Below, in pieces: positions 1 through 8,576 of a stretch of 64,000 bases of DNA; the stretch's first letter is position 1, and each line of letters opens with the position of its first letter. The stretch lies in assembly GCF_003345355.1 (NCBI RefSeq), contig NZ_QQNB01000001.1:620001-684000 (forward strand), in the 5' to 3' direction. The position numbers and the translations under genes were made by a program. The notes under the pieces are model-generated. The model was not told the DNA's origin. It ran no database searches and was given only the letters and a program-made list of their open reading frames with translations. Origin of the DNA: Sphingomonas aracearum. GTDB lineage: Bacteria; Pseudomonadota; Alphaproteobacteria; Sphingomonadales; Sphingomonadaceae.

Positions 1-345
1 GTGGCGAAGGGCGACAAGCGCATCGTGCTGGTCGATGGCGAGGTCGCCGGCGCGATCAATCGCCTGCCGGGCGAGGGCGAAATCCGCTCCAACCTCGCGG
101 TCGGCGGATCGGCGGAAAAGACGGAACTCACGCCGCGCGAGCGCGAGATCTGCGAGGCGCTCGGCCCCGAGCTGAAGCGGCGCGGGCTGATCTTCGTCGG
201 CATCGACGTGATCGGCGGCGAATGGCTGACCGAGATCAACGTCACCTCCCCCACCGGCATTGTCGCCATCGAGCGGTTCGACGGCACGGACGTGGCCGGC
301 CTGATCTGGGACGCGATCGAGGAAAAGGTGGCCGCGCGAGGCTGA
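1..345 (+). CDS. gshB: Glutathione synthetase, C-terminal part (cut by window start)
   Basis: The last 114 residues of an ATP-grasp glutathione synthetase, which joins gamma-glutamylcysteine and glycine using ATP in the cytoplasm. The visible part has the family's C-terminal block: a glycine-rich turn ([21 protein letters not shown]), the helix with [19 protein letters not shown], and the metal- and substrate-binding stretch [20 protein letters not shown]. The reading frame is open at the first base, so the N-terminal two thirds lie outside the window and the first GTG is not the start. The DedA gene begins 5 bases downstream, so the two are probably co-transcribed. Confidence 0.93.
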   Translation: MAKGDKRIVLVDGEVAGAINRLPGEGEIRSNLAVGGSAEKTELTPREREICEALGPELKRRGLIFVGIDVIGGEWLTEINVTSPTGIVAIERFDGTDVAGLIWDAIEEKVAARG

Positions 346-350
346 ACTCC

Positions 351-950
351 GTGACCGAGTTCATCCTCAAGCTGATGGGCGATGCCGGCTATTTCGGCAT
401 CTTCCTGCTGATGCTGGTGGAGAACGTGTTTCCGCCGATCCCGTCCGAGGTCATCATGGGCCTGGCCGGCATGGGCGTGTCGCGCGGCAGCTTCGCGCTC
501 TGGCCGGTGCTGCTGGTCGGCACGGCCGGCACGCTGGCGGGCAATTATTTCTGGTACGAAGTCGGGCGGCGGCTGGGCTATCAGGGACTCAAGCCGTGGG
601 TGGAACGCTGGGGCCGCTGGCTGACGGTGGAATGGCAGGACGTCGAGAAGATCATCCGCTTCTTTCACGATCGCGGCGGCTGGGTGGTGTTCGTGTTCCG
701 CTTCCTGCCGACGTTCCGCACGATGGTGTCGCTGCCCGCGGGGATGGCCAGGATGCCGCACTGGCGGTTTTCGCTGGCGACTTTCGGGGGCAGCCTGATC
801 TGGAACGGGGCGCTGTTATGGGCCGGGATCGTGCTCGACAGCCGCTTTTCGGAGCTGGAGCGATATATCGGCCCGGCGGCGATCGCGACCTTTGCCGCGA
901 TCCTCGTCTTCTATCTCTACCGCGTGGCGACGTGGCGCCCGCGGGGATGA
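351..950 (+). CDS. DedA family inner-membrane protein
   Basis: A 199-residue integral membrane protein of the DedA (SNARE-associated/VTT) family. Members are linked to undecaprenyl-phosphate or phospholipid flipping, proton-motive-force maintenance and envelope homeostasis. The N-terminal segment carries ENVFPPIPSEVIM, matching the conserved E-x3-PPIPSE motif. A G-x3-GN turn follows near residue 60, and the family signature RFLPTFRTMVSLPAGMA lies near residues 120-135. At least four hydrophobic segments are visible. I chose the GTG at 351, 5 bases after the gshB stop, because longer readings run through gshB in another frame. Which lipid it moves cannot be told from sequence. Confidence 0.92.
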   Translation: MTEFILKLMGDAGYFGIFLLMLVENVFPPIPSEVIMGLAGMGVSRGSFALWPVLLVGTAGTLAGNYFWYEVGRRLGYQGLKPWVERWGRWLTVEWQDVEKIIRFFHDRGGWVVFVFRFLPTFRTMVSLPAGMARMPHWRFSLATFGGSLIWNGALLWAGIVLDSRFSELERYIGPAAIATFAAILVFYLYRVATWRPRG

Positions 951-975
951 CCCGCGAGCGCCCGTCCCGCGCCGC

Positions 976-1395
976 TTAGCGGCAGCGGATGTTGCGATTG
1001 CCGTTGCGGTCACGCGCATTGTTGCCGTCGCGATCGATCGCGCGACCGGCCAGTGCGCCGCCACCTGCGCCGAGCAGCGTGCCCAGCGTACCGCCGCCCA
1101 GCACATTGCCGAGCACGCCGCCGCCCAGCGCACCGATCACCAGGCCGGTCGTGCCGTCGTTGCGCTTGCAGTAATAGCGCCCGTTCGAGCCGCGATACAC
1201 GCGATCGTTGGACGAAAGGCGACGCTCGCGCACGCGGCTGTTCTCGCGATAGCTGCGGCTGGGATCCCAGTTACGATTGTCGCGATCACCGTTCCAGCGG
1301 TAGTCGCGGTCGCCGCTCTGCGCCATTGCCGGGGCCTCGATCACCGGGGCCGCCACCGTTACGGCCAGCATGGCCGCCATCAGCTGCTTCTTCAT
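976..1395 (-). CDS. Secreted glycine-zipper 2TM-domain protein
   Basis: A 139-residue exported protein. Residues 1-25 form a signal peptide ending in AMA. An Arg/Asp/Asn-rich polar region follows (residues 28-75) with the pattern YRGSNGRYYCKRNDGTTG. Next comes a glycine zipper (GLVIGALGGGVLGNVLGGG and onward, residues 84-115), the hallmark of outer-membrane or periplasmic 17-kDa-antigen-like proteins. The C-terminus is again Arg/Asn-rich. The start is supported by AAGGAG placed 8 bases upstream. The two cysteines (in YYCKR and near the end) could form a disulfide. This type is common in sphingomonads and has no assigned biochemical role. It is transcribed toward the DedA gene. Confidence 0.85.
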   Translation of the reverse strand: MKKQLMAAMLAVTVAAPVIEAPAMAQSGDRDYRWNGDRDNRNWDPSRSYRENSRVRERRLSSNDRVYRGSNGRYYCKRNDGTTGLVIGALGGGVLGNVLGGGTLGTLLGAGGGALAGRAIDRDGNNARDRNGNRNIRCR

Positions 1396-1483
1396 GTCGC
1401 TACTCCTTACTCCGGGGGAACTCAGGCGGATTAACTCGTTACGGCCCGGAAAGGTTCATGAACGCCTGTTCAGGCGCTGGCGT

Positions 1484-2365
1484 TCAGGCGCGAGGATGCG
1501 CGTTGCGATATACGTCTAGGAGGTGCGCGGCATCCACGGCAGTGTAGATCTGCGTGGAACTGAGGCTCGCATGGCCGAGCAGTTCCTGCAGCTGGCGCAG
1601 GTCCGCCCCGCGCCCCAGCAGGTGCGTGGCAAAGGAATGGCGCAAGGCATGCGGGGTGGTGCGGCTGCCCAGCCCCAGCCGCCCGCGCGCGCCCTGCACC
1701 GCGCGGCGGATCAGCGCGGGCGACAGGGGGCCGCCCCGCGCGCCGCGGAACAGCGGCTCGTCCCGCGCCACCGGATACGGGCAGAGCGCGACATAGCCCT
1801 CGATCGCCTCGCGTACCTGCGGCAGCAGCGGCACGATGCGGGTCTTGGCGCGCTTTCCCGTGACCGCCATCGTTTCGCCCAGCGGCAGGACCCCGCCGGT
1901 CAGCGCCATCGCCTCGCCGATGCGCAGCCCGGCACCGTATAGCAGCAGCAGCACCGCCCAGTCGCGCGCGCCGATCCACTGCTCGCGCGCGGCGTCCGCC
2001 ACCTCTTCGGCCAGCGCCACCGCCTCGTCCGGGCTGACCGGGCGCGGCACGCCCTTCTTGACCCGCGGCCCCTTCAGGCGGGGAACGGCGTCGCCCCCCG
2101 CGACGAAGCCGAGAAAGCTGCGCACCGCCGACAGCTCGCGCGCCGCCGAGGCGTTGCCCAGCCCGTCTCCGCGTCGCGCGGCGAGAAAGGCGCGCAGATC
2201 CGCCTGGCTGACAGCCGCCAGGGTGGCACGGTCCACCGGCCCGCCCCAATGCCGGCGAAGGAAAACGACGAGTCGCTCCGCCGCTCCGCGATAGGCGCGC
2301 ACGGTGTGCGACGACCGGCGCCGGTCGCGGAACAGGTGCTCGGCAAAGGCCGTGGGAAGGTCCAT
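1484..2365 (-). CDS. xerC: Tyrosine recombinase XerC
   Basis: A 293-residue tyrosine recombinase that, with XerD, resolves chromosome dimers at dif during division. Residues 1-90 form the SAM-like core-binding domain. The catalytic domain has the full set of active residues: Arg148 (GAGLRIGE), Lys171 (TGKRAKTR), His239 and Arg242 (HALRHSFATHLL), His265 (LGHASLSS) and the nucleophile Tyr274 (TQIYTAVD). The length is typical for XerC, shorter than phage integrases. There is no adjacent excisionase, att repeat or tRNA, so it is the housekeeping enzyme and not a sign of an integrated element. It is divergent from the GGDEF gene, about 40 bases apart. Confidence 0.93.
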   Translation of the reverse strand: MDLPTAFAEHLFRDRRRSSHTVRAYRGAAERLVVFLRRHWGGPVDRATLAAVSQADLRAFLAARRGDGLGNASAARELSAVRSFLGFVAGGDAVPRLKGPRVKKGVPRPVSPDEAVALAEEVADAAREQWIGARDWAVLLLLYGAGLRIGEAMALTGGVLPLGETMAVTGKRAKTRIVPLLPQVREAIEGYVALCPYPVARDEPLFRGARGGPLSPALIRRAVQGARGRLGLGSRTTPHALRHSFATHLLGRGADLRQLQELLGHASLSSTQIYTAVDAAHLLDVYRNAHPRA

Positions 2366-2407
2366 GGCGTCAGCCTAACGCGGCCAACCATTTGTTAAAG
2401 CCGGCAG

Positions 2408-3856
2408 GTGCAATTGGAAGGAATGAGCGAACTCTCCGCCGCCACTCTCCTGCGCGACGAGGAAGCCCGCATTGCGGCGCTCCATGCGCTGGACCTGCTC
2501 GATACCGAGCCGGAAGCCGCGTTCGACGCATTGATCGCGCTTGCCGGCCAGATGCTGGACTGCCCTACCTCGCTGCTCAGCCTCGTTGATCGCGACCGGC
2601 AATGGTTCAAGGCGAAGGCCGGCATTGAGCTGACCGAAACCGACCGCAGCATCGCCTTTTGCGACTACACCATCCGGGAGAACGATCTTCTCGTCGTTCC
2701 CGACGCGGCGAAGGACGTTCGCTTCGCCGGCAATCCGCTGGTCACCGATGGCGCCGTCCGCTTTTATGCCGGGGCGCCGATCCACGCCACCGATCCGCAG
2801 GGAACGAGCCATGCGATCGGCGCCCTGTGCGTGCTGGACGAGAAACCTCGGGAGCTGACCGCGGAGCAGGGCAGAGCGCTGAAACACTTCGCCACGCTGG
2901 CCGAGGCGCTCATCACCATGCGCCGGGTATCGGGAGAGGCGGTTCGCGTGTCGCGATCGGTCCACCGCCAGTCCCGCCGGATCCATCGCGGCCAGCGCAT
3001 CTTCGCCCAGGTGGAGCGGATGAGCGCGATCGGCTGGTGGCGTTTCGTGCTGGCGGACGAGACCATCCAATGGTCGGACGGCGTGTACCGCATCCATGAG
3101 ATCGAGCCGACCACGTCCCCCGACCTGCGCACCGCGATGGAATATTACCCGCCCGAAGCGCGCGCCAGGATCACCGCGGCGGTCGACCGGACGATGGAAA
3201 CAGGCGAGCCGTTCGAACTCGAAGTGGATTTCGTCACCTTTCGCGGCCGCAAGCGCCGGGTGAAGACCCGCGGCGAGGTGGAAATGCAGAACGGCCGCGC
3301 CGTGGCACTGATCGGCGTGATGCACGACATCACCGATCGCTACCGGATCGAACGGTCGCTGCGCGAATCGGCCAGCGTGGATGAGGTGACCAGGATCGCC
3401 AACCGCGCCGCCTTCAATCGCCAGCTGGAGCGCGCGCTGGAGGCGCATCGCGACGGGGCGCCGCTGGTGCTGGCGCTGATCGACCTCGACCTGTTCAAGC
3501 AGATCAACGACACCTACGGCCACCTGGCCGGGGACGACGTGCTGCGGTCCATCGGCCAGCGGCTGCGTTCGCCCTTTCTTAACGGCAGTTTCGCCGCGCG
3601 GCTGGGCGGGGACGAGTTCGCCTTGATCCTCACCGATCCGGACCTGTGCGCCGCGGCGCCTGCCGTGGTGCAACGTCTGCTGGAACAGCTGCGCGCGCCG
3701 GTCCTGTCGCAGGACGTGGAGCTGCGCCCCACCGCGACGATCGGTTATGTCTGCCCGCACAGCCGCGGTGCCAGCGCACGCGACCTGCTGCATGCCGCCG
3801 ACACCGCGCTGTATGCCGCCAAGCGCGAGCGGCGCGGAACGGCGCAGGCCGCGTAA
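2408..3856 (+). CDS. GAF-PAS-GGDEF diguanylate cyclase
   Basis: A 482-residue cytoplasmic signalling protein that should make cyclic di-GMP. It has an N-terminal GAF domain (about residues 25-165, with YAGAPIHA and GALCVLDEKPRELT), a PAS segment (about 200-320, ending VMHDITDRYRIE), and a C-terminal GGDEF domain whose active-site loop LGGDEF lies at residues 399-404. The catalytic loop is intact. The allosteric RxxD inhibition site normally five residues upstream is absent (NGSF occupies it), so product inhibition may be weak. No transmembrane segment is present, so the input is probably a cytoplasmic small molecule or redox state. The start is GTG 2408 or ATG 2423, with no clear preference. 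Confidence 0.92.
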   Translation: MQLEGMSELSAATLLRDEEARIAALHALDLLDTEPEAAFDALIALAGQMLDCPTSLLSLVDRDRQWFKAKAGIELTETDRSIAFCDYTIRENDLLVVPDAAKDVRFAGNPLVTDGAVRFYAGAPIHATDPQGTSHAIGALCVLDEKPRELTAEQGRALKHFATLAEALITMRRVSGEAVRVSRSVHRQSRRIHRGQRIFAQVERMSAIGWWRFVLADETIQWSDGVYRIHEIEPTTSPDLRTAMEYYPPEARARITAAVDRTMETGEPFELEVDFVTFRGRKRRVKTRGEVEMQNGRAVALIGVMHDITDRYRIERSLRESASVDEVTRIANRAAFNRQLERALEAHRDGAPLVLALIDLDLFKQINDTYGHLAGDDVLRSIGQRLRSPFLNGSFAARLGGDEFALILTDPDLCAAAPAVVQRLLEQLRAPVLSQDVELRPTATIGYVCPHSRGASARDLLHAADTALYAAKRERRGTAQAA

Positions 3857-3937
3857 GGCACGCGCCCGTCCCGCCATTGCGGGGAGAATGTTCGCGGGGA
3901 TTCCGCAACGGCGTGCGTGCCCCTACATGGGGCCGGC

Positions 3938-6106
3938 ATGTCCCGCGCCCGCGTCCTCGTCATGAATTCCGCTCTCGGCCCGCTCGACTATCGCGTGCCG
4001 CACGGCATGGCGGTGGAGCCGGGTTCGATCGTGATCGCGCCGCTCGGCCCGCGCCAGCTGCTCGGCATCGTCTGGGAGCCGGAATACATGCCGTCCGACG
4101 CGGAGGTGGGCGACAATCGCCTGCGTCCGCTGCTGGGCGTGGTGGACGTGCCGCCGATCTCCGCGGCGATGCGCCGGCTGGTGGAATGGACCGCCGATTA
4201 TTACCTGGCGCCGCCCGCAGCAGTCGCGCGCATGGCCCTGCCCTCCTCCTATGCGATGGAGGGCGCGCGCACCGTCACCGAATATCGCGCCACCGGCCAT
4301 GTGCCGGACCGGCTCACCCCCCAGCGCGCGCAGGCGCTGGAGCGGATCGGCGAGCGGCAGGGGCTGGTGCGTGAGCTCGCCGCCGCGGCCGACGTCTCCG
4401 ACGCGGTGATCCGCGGCCTCGTCAAGGCCGGCGCGATGGAGGCGGTGGAGGTGGACATCGACAGCCCCTTCCCCCTGCCCGACCCGGATCATGCCCGGCC
4501 GGCGCTGTCCGCCGACCAGCGGGCGGCCGCCTCCGTGCTCACCGGCGACGTGGCCGCCGCGGCGTTCCGACCGACCCTGCTCGACGGCGTCACCGGATCG
4601 GGCAAGACGGAGGTCTATTTCGAGGCGATCGCCGAGGCGATCCGCGAAGGGCGGCAGACGCTCGTCATGCTCCCCGAGATCGCCCTGACCGAGCCGTTCC
4701 TCGGCCGCTTCGCCGCGCGCTTCGGGTGCGAGCCCGTAGCCTGGCATTCCGGCCTGCGCCAGTCGCAGCGCCGCCGCGCCTGGCGGGCGATCGCCCAGGG
4801 GCAGGCGCTGGTGGTGGTGGGCGCGCGTTCGTCGCTTTTCCTGCCCTATCGCAATCTCGGGCTGGTCGTCGTCGACGAGGCGCACGAGACGAGCTTCAAG
4901 CAGGAGGAAGGCGTCCACTACCATGCCCGCGACGTGGCGGTGATGCGCGGCAAGTTCGAAGGGGTGCCGGTGATCCTCGCCTCCGCCACGCCGGCGATCG
5001 AGACGCGGCAGCAGGTGGCGCTGGGCCGCTATGCCGAGGTGAAGCTGCCGGGCCGCTGGGGTGCGGCCGAGCTGCCCGCGATCGAGGCGATCGACCTGAT
5101 CCAGGAGCCGCCCGAGCGGGGCCGCTGGATCGCACCGCGGCTCGTCAAGGCGATGGAGGAGACGCTGGCGCGCCGCGAGCAGCTCCTCCTGTTCCTCAAC
5201 CGCCGCGGCTATGCCCCGCTGACGCTCTGCCGCACCTGCGGCCACCGCTTTCAATGCCCGAACTGCACCGCCTGGATGGTTGAGCACCGGCTGGTGCGCC
5301 GCCTCGCCTGCCATCATTGCGGCCATGTCGAGCCCACCCCGCGCGCCTGCCCCGAATGCGCGAACGAGGAAAGCCTGGTGCCGGTCGGCCCCGGCGTGGA
5401 GCGGATCGCCGACGAGGTGAAGGCCCTGTTCCCCGAGGCGCGCGTCGCCATCGTCACCTCCGACACGATCTGGTCCCCGGCCAAGGCGGCGGAGTTCGTC
5501 GGGCGGATGGAGGCGGGCGACATCGACATCGTGGTCGGTACGCAGCTGGTCACCAAGGGCTATCACTTCCCTAACCTCACGCTGGTGGGCGTGATCGACG
5601 CCGATCTCGGCCTGGACGGCGGAGACCTGCGCGCGGCGGAGCGGACCTTTCAGCAGATCAGCCAGGTTGCGGGCCGCGCGGGCCGCGGGGCCAAGCCGGG
5701 CCATGTCTATATCCAGACGCACAGCCCGTCGGCGCAGGTGATGCAGGCGCTGGTCTCCGGCGATGCCGACGCCTTCTATGCCGCCGAAACGGAGGCGCGG
5801 GCGGAAGCCGGCGCGCCGCCCTTCGGCCGCTTCGCCGGGATCATCGTCTCGTCGGAGGACAAGGCCTGCGCCCACGAAACCGCCACCCTGATCGGCCGCA
5901 GCGCGCCGGAGGTGGACGGCATGCACGTCTACGGCCCCGCCCCCGCCCCGCTCGCCATGCTGCGCGGCCGCCACCGCTTCCGCCTGCTGGTCCATGCCCG
6001 CCGCGCGCTGGACGTGCAGGAAGTGATCCGCGACTGGCTGGGCAAGCTCGACTGGGGCGCCAAGGTGCGCGTGACGGTGGACGTGGATCCCTACAGCTTC
6101 CTGTAG
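3938..6106 (+). CDS. priA: Primosomal protein N' (replication restart helicase PriA)
   Basis: A 722-residue superfamily 2 helicase that binds stalled forks and D-loops and reloads the replicative helicase. The N-terminal 3'-DNA-end-binding domain begins RVLVMNSALGPLDYRVP. The Walker A motif GVTGSGKTEVY lies near residue 216, DEAH near residue 312, and motif III is ILASATPAIE. A zinc cluster follows at about residues 430-475 with four CxxC pairs (CRTCGHRFQCPNC and CHHCG...CPEC). The C-terminal motifs QVAGRAGRG and GTQLVTKGYHF are intact. I chose ATG 3938 over an in-frame GTG at 3917 because a GGGG ribosome-binding stretch lies just upstream and the product matches the family N-terminus. Confidence 0.97.
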   Translation: MSRARVLVMNSALGPLDYRVPHGMAVEPGSIVIAPLGPRQLLGIVWEPEYMPSDAEVGDNRLRPLLGVVDVPPISAAMRRLVEWTADYYLAPPAAVARMALPSSYAMEGARTVTEYRATGHVPDRLTPQRAQALERIGERQGLVRELAAAADVSDAVIRGLVKAGAMEAVEVDIDSPFPLPDPDHARPALSADQRAAASVLTGDVAAAAFRPTLLDGVTGSGKTEVYFEAIAEAIREGRQTLVMLPEIALTEPFLGRFAARFGCEPVAWHSGLRQSQRRRAWRAIAQGQALVVVGARSSLFLPYRNLGLVVVDEAHETSFKQEEGVHYHARDVAVMRGKFEGVPVILASATPAIETRQQVALGRYAEVKLPGRWGAAELPAIEAIDLIQEPPERGRWIAPRLVKAMEETLARREQLLLFLNRRGYAPLTLCRTCGHRFQCPNCTAWMVEHRLVRRLACHHCGHVEPTPRACPECANEESLVPVGPGVERIADEVKALFPEARVAIVTSDTIWSPAKAAEFVGRMEAGDIDIVVGTQLVTKGYHFPNLTLVGVIDADLGLDGGDLRAAERTFQQISQVAGRAGRGAKPGHVYIQTHSPSAQVMQALVSGDADAFYAAETEARAEAGAPPFGRFAGIIVSSEDKACAHETATLIGRSAPEVDGMHVYGPAPAPLAMLRGRHRFRLLVHARRALDVQEVIRDWLGKLDWGAKVRVTVDVDPYSFL

Positions 6107-6455
6107 CGGGCCGCCGCTGTCTCGCGACGTCCGCTGTCGCCGGTTTTGGTCCTTGAGGCGAGCGATCCGCGCCACGTCGATTCCCGGACAGAGCAATCGG
6201 CAACAGGTCTCGGGCAGCGGACGCACGGGCGTTCCACAGCTCGGCCGCTTGAGCGGCTGTCCCGTCGAGCCTTCCCCGTCGGAAAGACGGCGCAAGTCCG
6301 AGAATACCCTTTCCGGGACTGCGTGCCGCGCCTCGAACACCATGGAGTCGGTGGCGAACCTTCGATGAAAGGTGTTAAGTGCGGGCGATGGCCCCTGACG
6401 AGACACGGCTACAGATGGCATGCTCAGCTCTGCACACGCCCAGGCTCGGCGCCTG
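6107..6455. other. Gene-poor gap after priA
   Basis: About 350 bases between priA and the next likely start. I see no convincing reading frame, no strong inverted repeat with a T-run, and no recognisable RNA gene. The second half is less GC-rich than priA. Confidence 0.5.
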
Positions 6456-6830
6456 ATGGCTATCGCGAAAGACGAGACGCCTGATGCAGCTGCGCTTCGG
6501 TCATACCGGATCAGCTTCTCGCTGCCGGTGCCCCGGCGAGGCACACTGGTCGTCTACGATTACCTGACCGCCGGGGACGATCAGCTGCCCATCGCCGGTC
6601 GCGAAGTATTCCTGATCGATCATCGGGACGTGATCTGGCAGATTGACCCGGAACCAGGCACCACCGGAAGCCGGGCGCACGAGTTCGATCCGGCGATCCG
6701 GACGACAGAGCCTTTCGTGAACGTCTACGCGGCCGGCGACACCTTCTACGCGAGCCGCTTCAACGGTGACACCTTCGCCATCGACATGGACACCGGACAC
6801 GCCACATACGTTGGCTGGGCGCGAACCTAA
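6456..6830 (+). CDS. Unknown small protein, orphan-like
   Basis: A 124-residue protein (136 if the upstream ATG at 6420 is used) that I do not recognise. It has no signal peptide or membrane segment. The C-terminal half has a regular aromatic/acidic pattern (YAAGDTFYASRF, NGDTFAIDMDTGHATYVGW) suggesting short beta-hairpins, like several small immunity-type or cytosolic accessory proteins. Codon choice is less GC-biased than in priA or the downstream protease, and the gene stands alone between noncoding stretches, which fits a recent acquisition. Neither start has a clear ribosome-binding site. It could also be a fast-evolving lineage-specific gene. Confidence 0.55.
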   Translation: MAIAKDETPDAAALRSYRISFSLPVPRRGTLVVYDYLTAGDDQLPIAGREVFLIDHRDVIWQIDPEPGTTGSRAHEFDPAIRTTEPFVNVYAAGDTFYASRFNGDTFAIDMDTGHATYVGWART

Positions 6831-7037
6831 GACCGACCTTGTCGTTCGTCCGGTGGTCAAGGCTACCCCGCCCTCTGCCTGACCCTCCTTATTTTCGGGA
6901 CGGCAGCTGCCGCAAGCTTCCGTCCGAAGGCGGACGGGCCGCTCCCCACCCCACAAGCGGACACTCGCCCCGGCGATTTCGCCCCGCGCCGTACACCCCC
7001 TGTCGCCTCCGCTTCGTTTCTGGCAGAGCACAGGCCC

Positions 7038-8576
7038 ATGATCCGGCGCGCCCTTGCCCTCCTCGCCCTGCTTTTCGCCACCCTGTCGCTGGCGCCGGCC
7101 CCCGCTCGGGCGGACGACATCTCCGCCACGGCGCGCGGCGTGGTGCGGATCGTCACCATCGCCATGGTGGAGGGGCAGGTGGTCGGCTTCGGCCATGGCA
7201 GCGGCTTTGCCGTGGCGCCCAACCGCATCGTCACCAATGCGCATGTGGTGGAGCTGGCCAGCCGCTATCCCGAAAACGTCGTCATCGGCGTGGTGCCGTC
7301 CGAGGGCGACAAGTCGTTCCAAGGCAAGGTCGTCGCCTTTGACGCGCAGCGTGACCTGGCGCTGATCGAGTTCGAGGGCCAGCGCCTGCCGCCGGTCGCG
7401 CTTTATACCGGCCCGGTGGACGAAGGGGCGCCGGTGACGGCGCTCGGCTATCCCGGCAATGTCGATCTCGCCACCGCGCAGTCGGCGACCGACTATATCC
7501 ACCCGCTGAGCCCGATCCGCTCGGAAGGCGTGTTTTCCGGCCGCCGCGCCCTGTCCGGCATCGAAGTGCTGCTGCACACCGCCGGGATCGCGCGCGGCAA
7601 TTCGGGCGGGCCACTGCTCGATCCATGCGGGCGCGTCATCGGGGTGAACTCCGCCATCACCCGGGGCGAGGACGGCGACACCAGCTTCGGCTTCGCCATC
7701 GCCGATTCCGAACTCGCCACCTTTCTGCGCGGCGCGGCCCAGCCCTACACGGCGGTGGGCACCGGCTGCACCAGCATGGCCGACCGCCTGAAGCAGGACA
7801 GCGCCGCCGATGCGCAGGCGATCGCCGATGCCGCGGCGGCGCAGCGCGAGGCGGTGGAACGCGCGGCCGTGCAGCGCGAGCAGGCGCTGGACAAGGCCCG
7901 CGCCGACGCCGAGCGCGAGCGCGAGAACTTCATGGCCGCGGCCGCCGTGCTGCTGGTGCTGGGCGCGCTGTCGCTGGGCGGCGCGGGCCTGCTGGCGACC
8001 CGCGGGCAGCGCACGCCGGCGATCGTCGCGGCGGCGGGCGGCGTGGTGCTGGTGATCGGCGCGGTGGTGATCTTCCTGGTGCGGCCGAGCGGCGAGGCCT
8101 CGCCGTCGGACACCGCGGCGGCGGCGCGTGCCGTGCCGACGCCCGACGCGGTGCTGGCGAGCGGCCCGCTCAACTGCCGCGTGGTGGCGGAGCGCAGCCG
8201 CATCACCGTCTCCTCCACCGCCGACCTGCGGCTCGACTGGGGCAGCGAGGGCTGCGTGAACCGGCGCACGCAATATGTCTCTGACGGCTCGCGCTGGAGC
8301 CGCATCCTGGTGCCGGAGCAGGAGCAGACGGTGTCGGTGCTGCAATTCGATCCGGCCACCCGCAGCTATGCGAACACCCGGTATCTGTTGTCCGCGGCGC
8401 AGATGGAGGCGATCCGCAAGCTGCGCGGCACGGCGCCGGTGAAGGGCTGTTCCGCCGATGCCACGCAACTGGCGCTGCTGGGGCAGCAGCAGGCGGCGAT
8501 CCGCGCCGCGCTGCCGGCCTATCCGAACGAGAAGATCGTTTATTCCTGCTCGCCGGCTCCTAATTCAGCGGACTGA
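7038..8576 (+). CDS. Secreted trypsin-like serine protease with C-terminal membrane segments
   Basis: A 512-residue S1-family (HtrA-like fold) protease. Residues 1-25 form a signal peptide ending ARA. The catalytic triad is complete: His69 (TNAHVV), Asp106 (RDLALIE) and Ser189 (ARGNSGGPLL). No PDZ domain follows. Instead there is an Ala/Glu/Arg-rich coiled-coil stretch (about residues 250-295), two hydrophobic segments (about 298-350, separated by RGQRTP), and a C-terminal region with four cysteines and little similarity to known domains. The layout implies an N-terminal periplasmic protease tethered to the inner membrane by the coil and helices. It may sense envelope stress. It overlaps the convergent CPBP gene by 37 bases. 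Confidence 0.85.
   Translation: MIRRALALLALLFATLSLAPAPARADDISATARGVVRIVTIAMVEGQVVGFGHGSGFAVAPNRIVTNAHVVELASRYPENVVIGVVPSEGDKSFQGKVVAFDAQRDLALIEFEGQRLPPVALYTGPVDEGAPVTALGYPGNVDLATAQSATDYIHPLSPIRSEGVFSGRRALSGIEVLLHTAGIARGNSGGPLLDPCGRVIGVNSAITRGEDGDTSFGFAIADSELATFLRGAAQPYTAVGTGCTSMADRLKQDSAADAQAIADAAAAQREAVERAAVQREQALDKARADAERERENFMAAAAVLLVLGALSLGGAGLLATRGQRTPAIVAAAGGVVLVIGAVVIFLVRPSGEASPSDTAAAARAVPTPDAVLASGPLNCRVVAERSRITVSSTADLRLDWGSEGCVNRRTQYVSDGSRWSRILVPEQEQTVSVLQFDPATRSYANTRYLLSAAQMEAIRKLRGTAPVKGCSADATQLALLGQQQAAIRAALPAYPNEKIVYSCSPAPNSAD

Noticed and set aside
1484..2365. xerC as an integrase of a mobile element
   Set aside because: Size and motifs fit the housekeeping XerC. There are no att repeats, tRNA or phage genes nearby.
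3923..6544. Very long minus-strand reading frame opposite priA
   Set aside because: In high-GC DNA long antisense frames are expected. Its translation has no family motifs and mirrors the codon pattern of priA.
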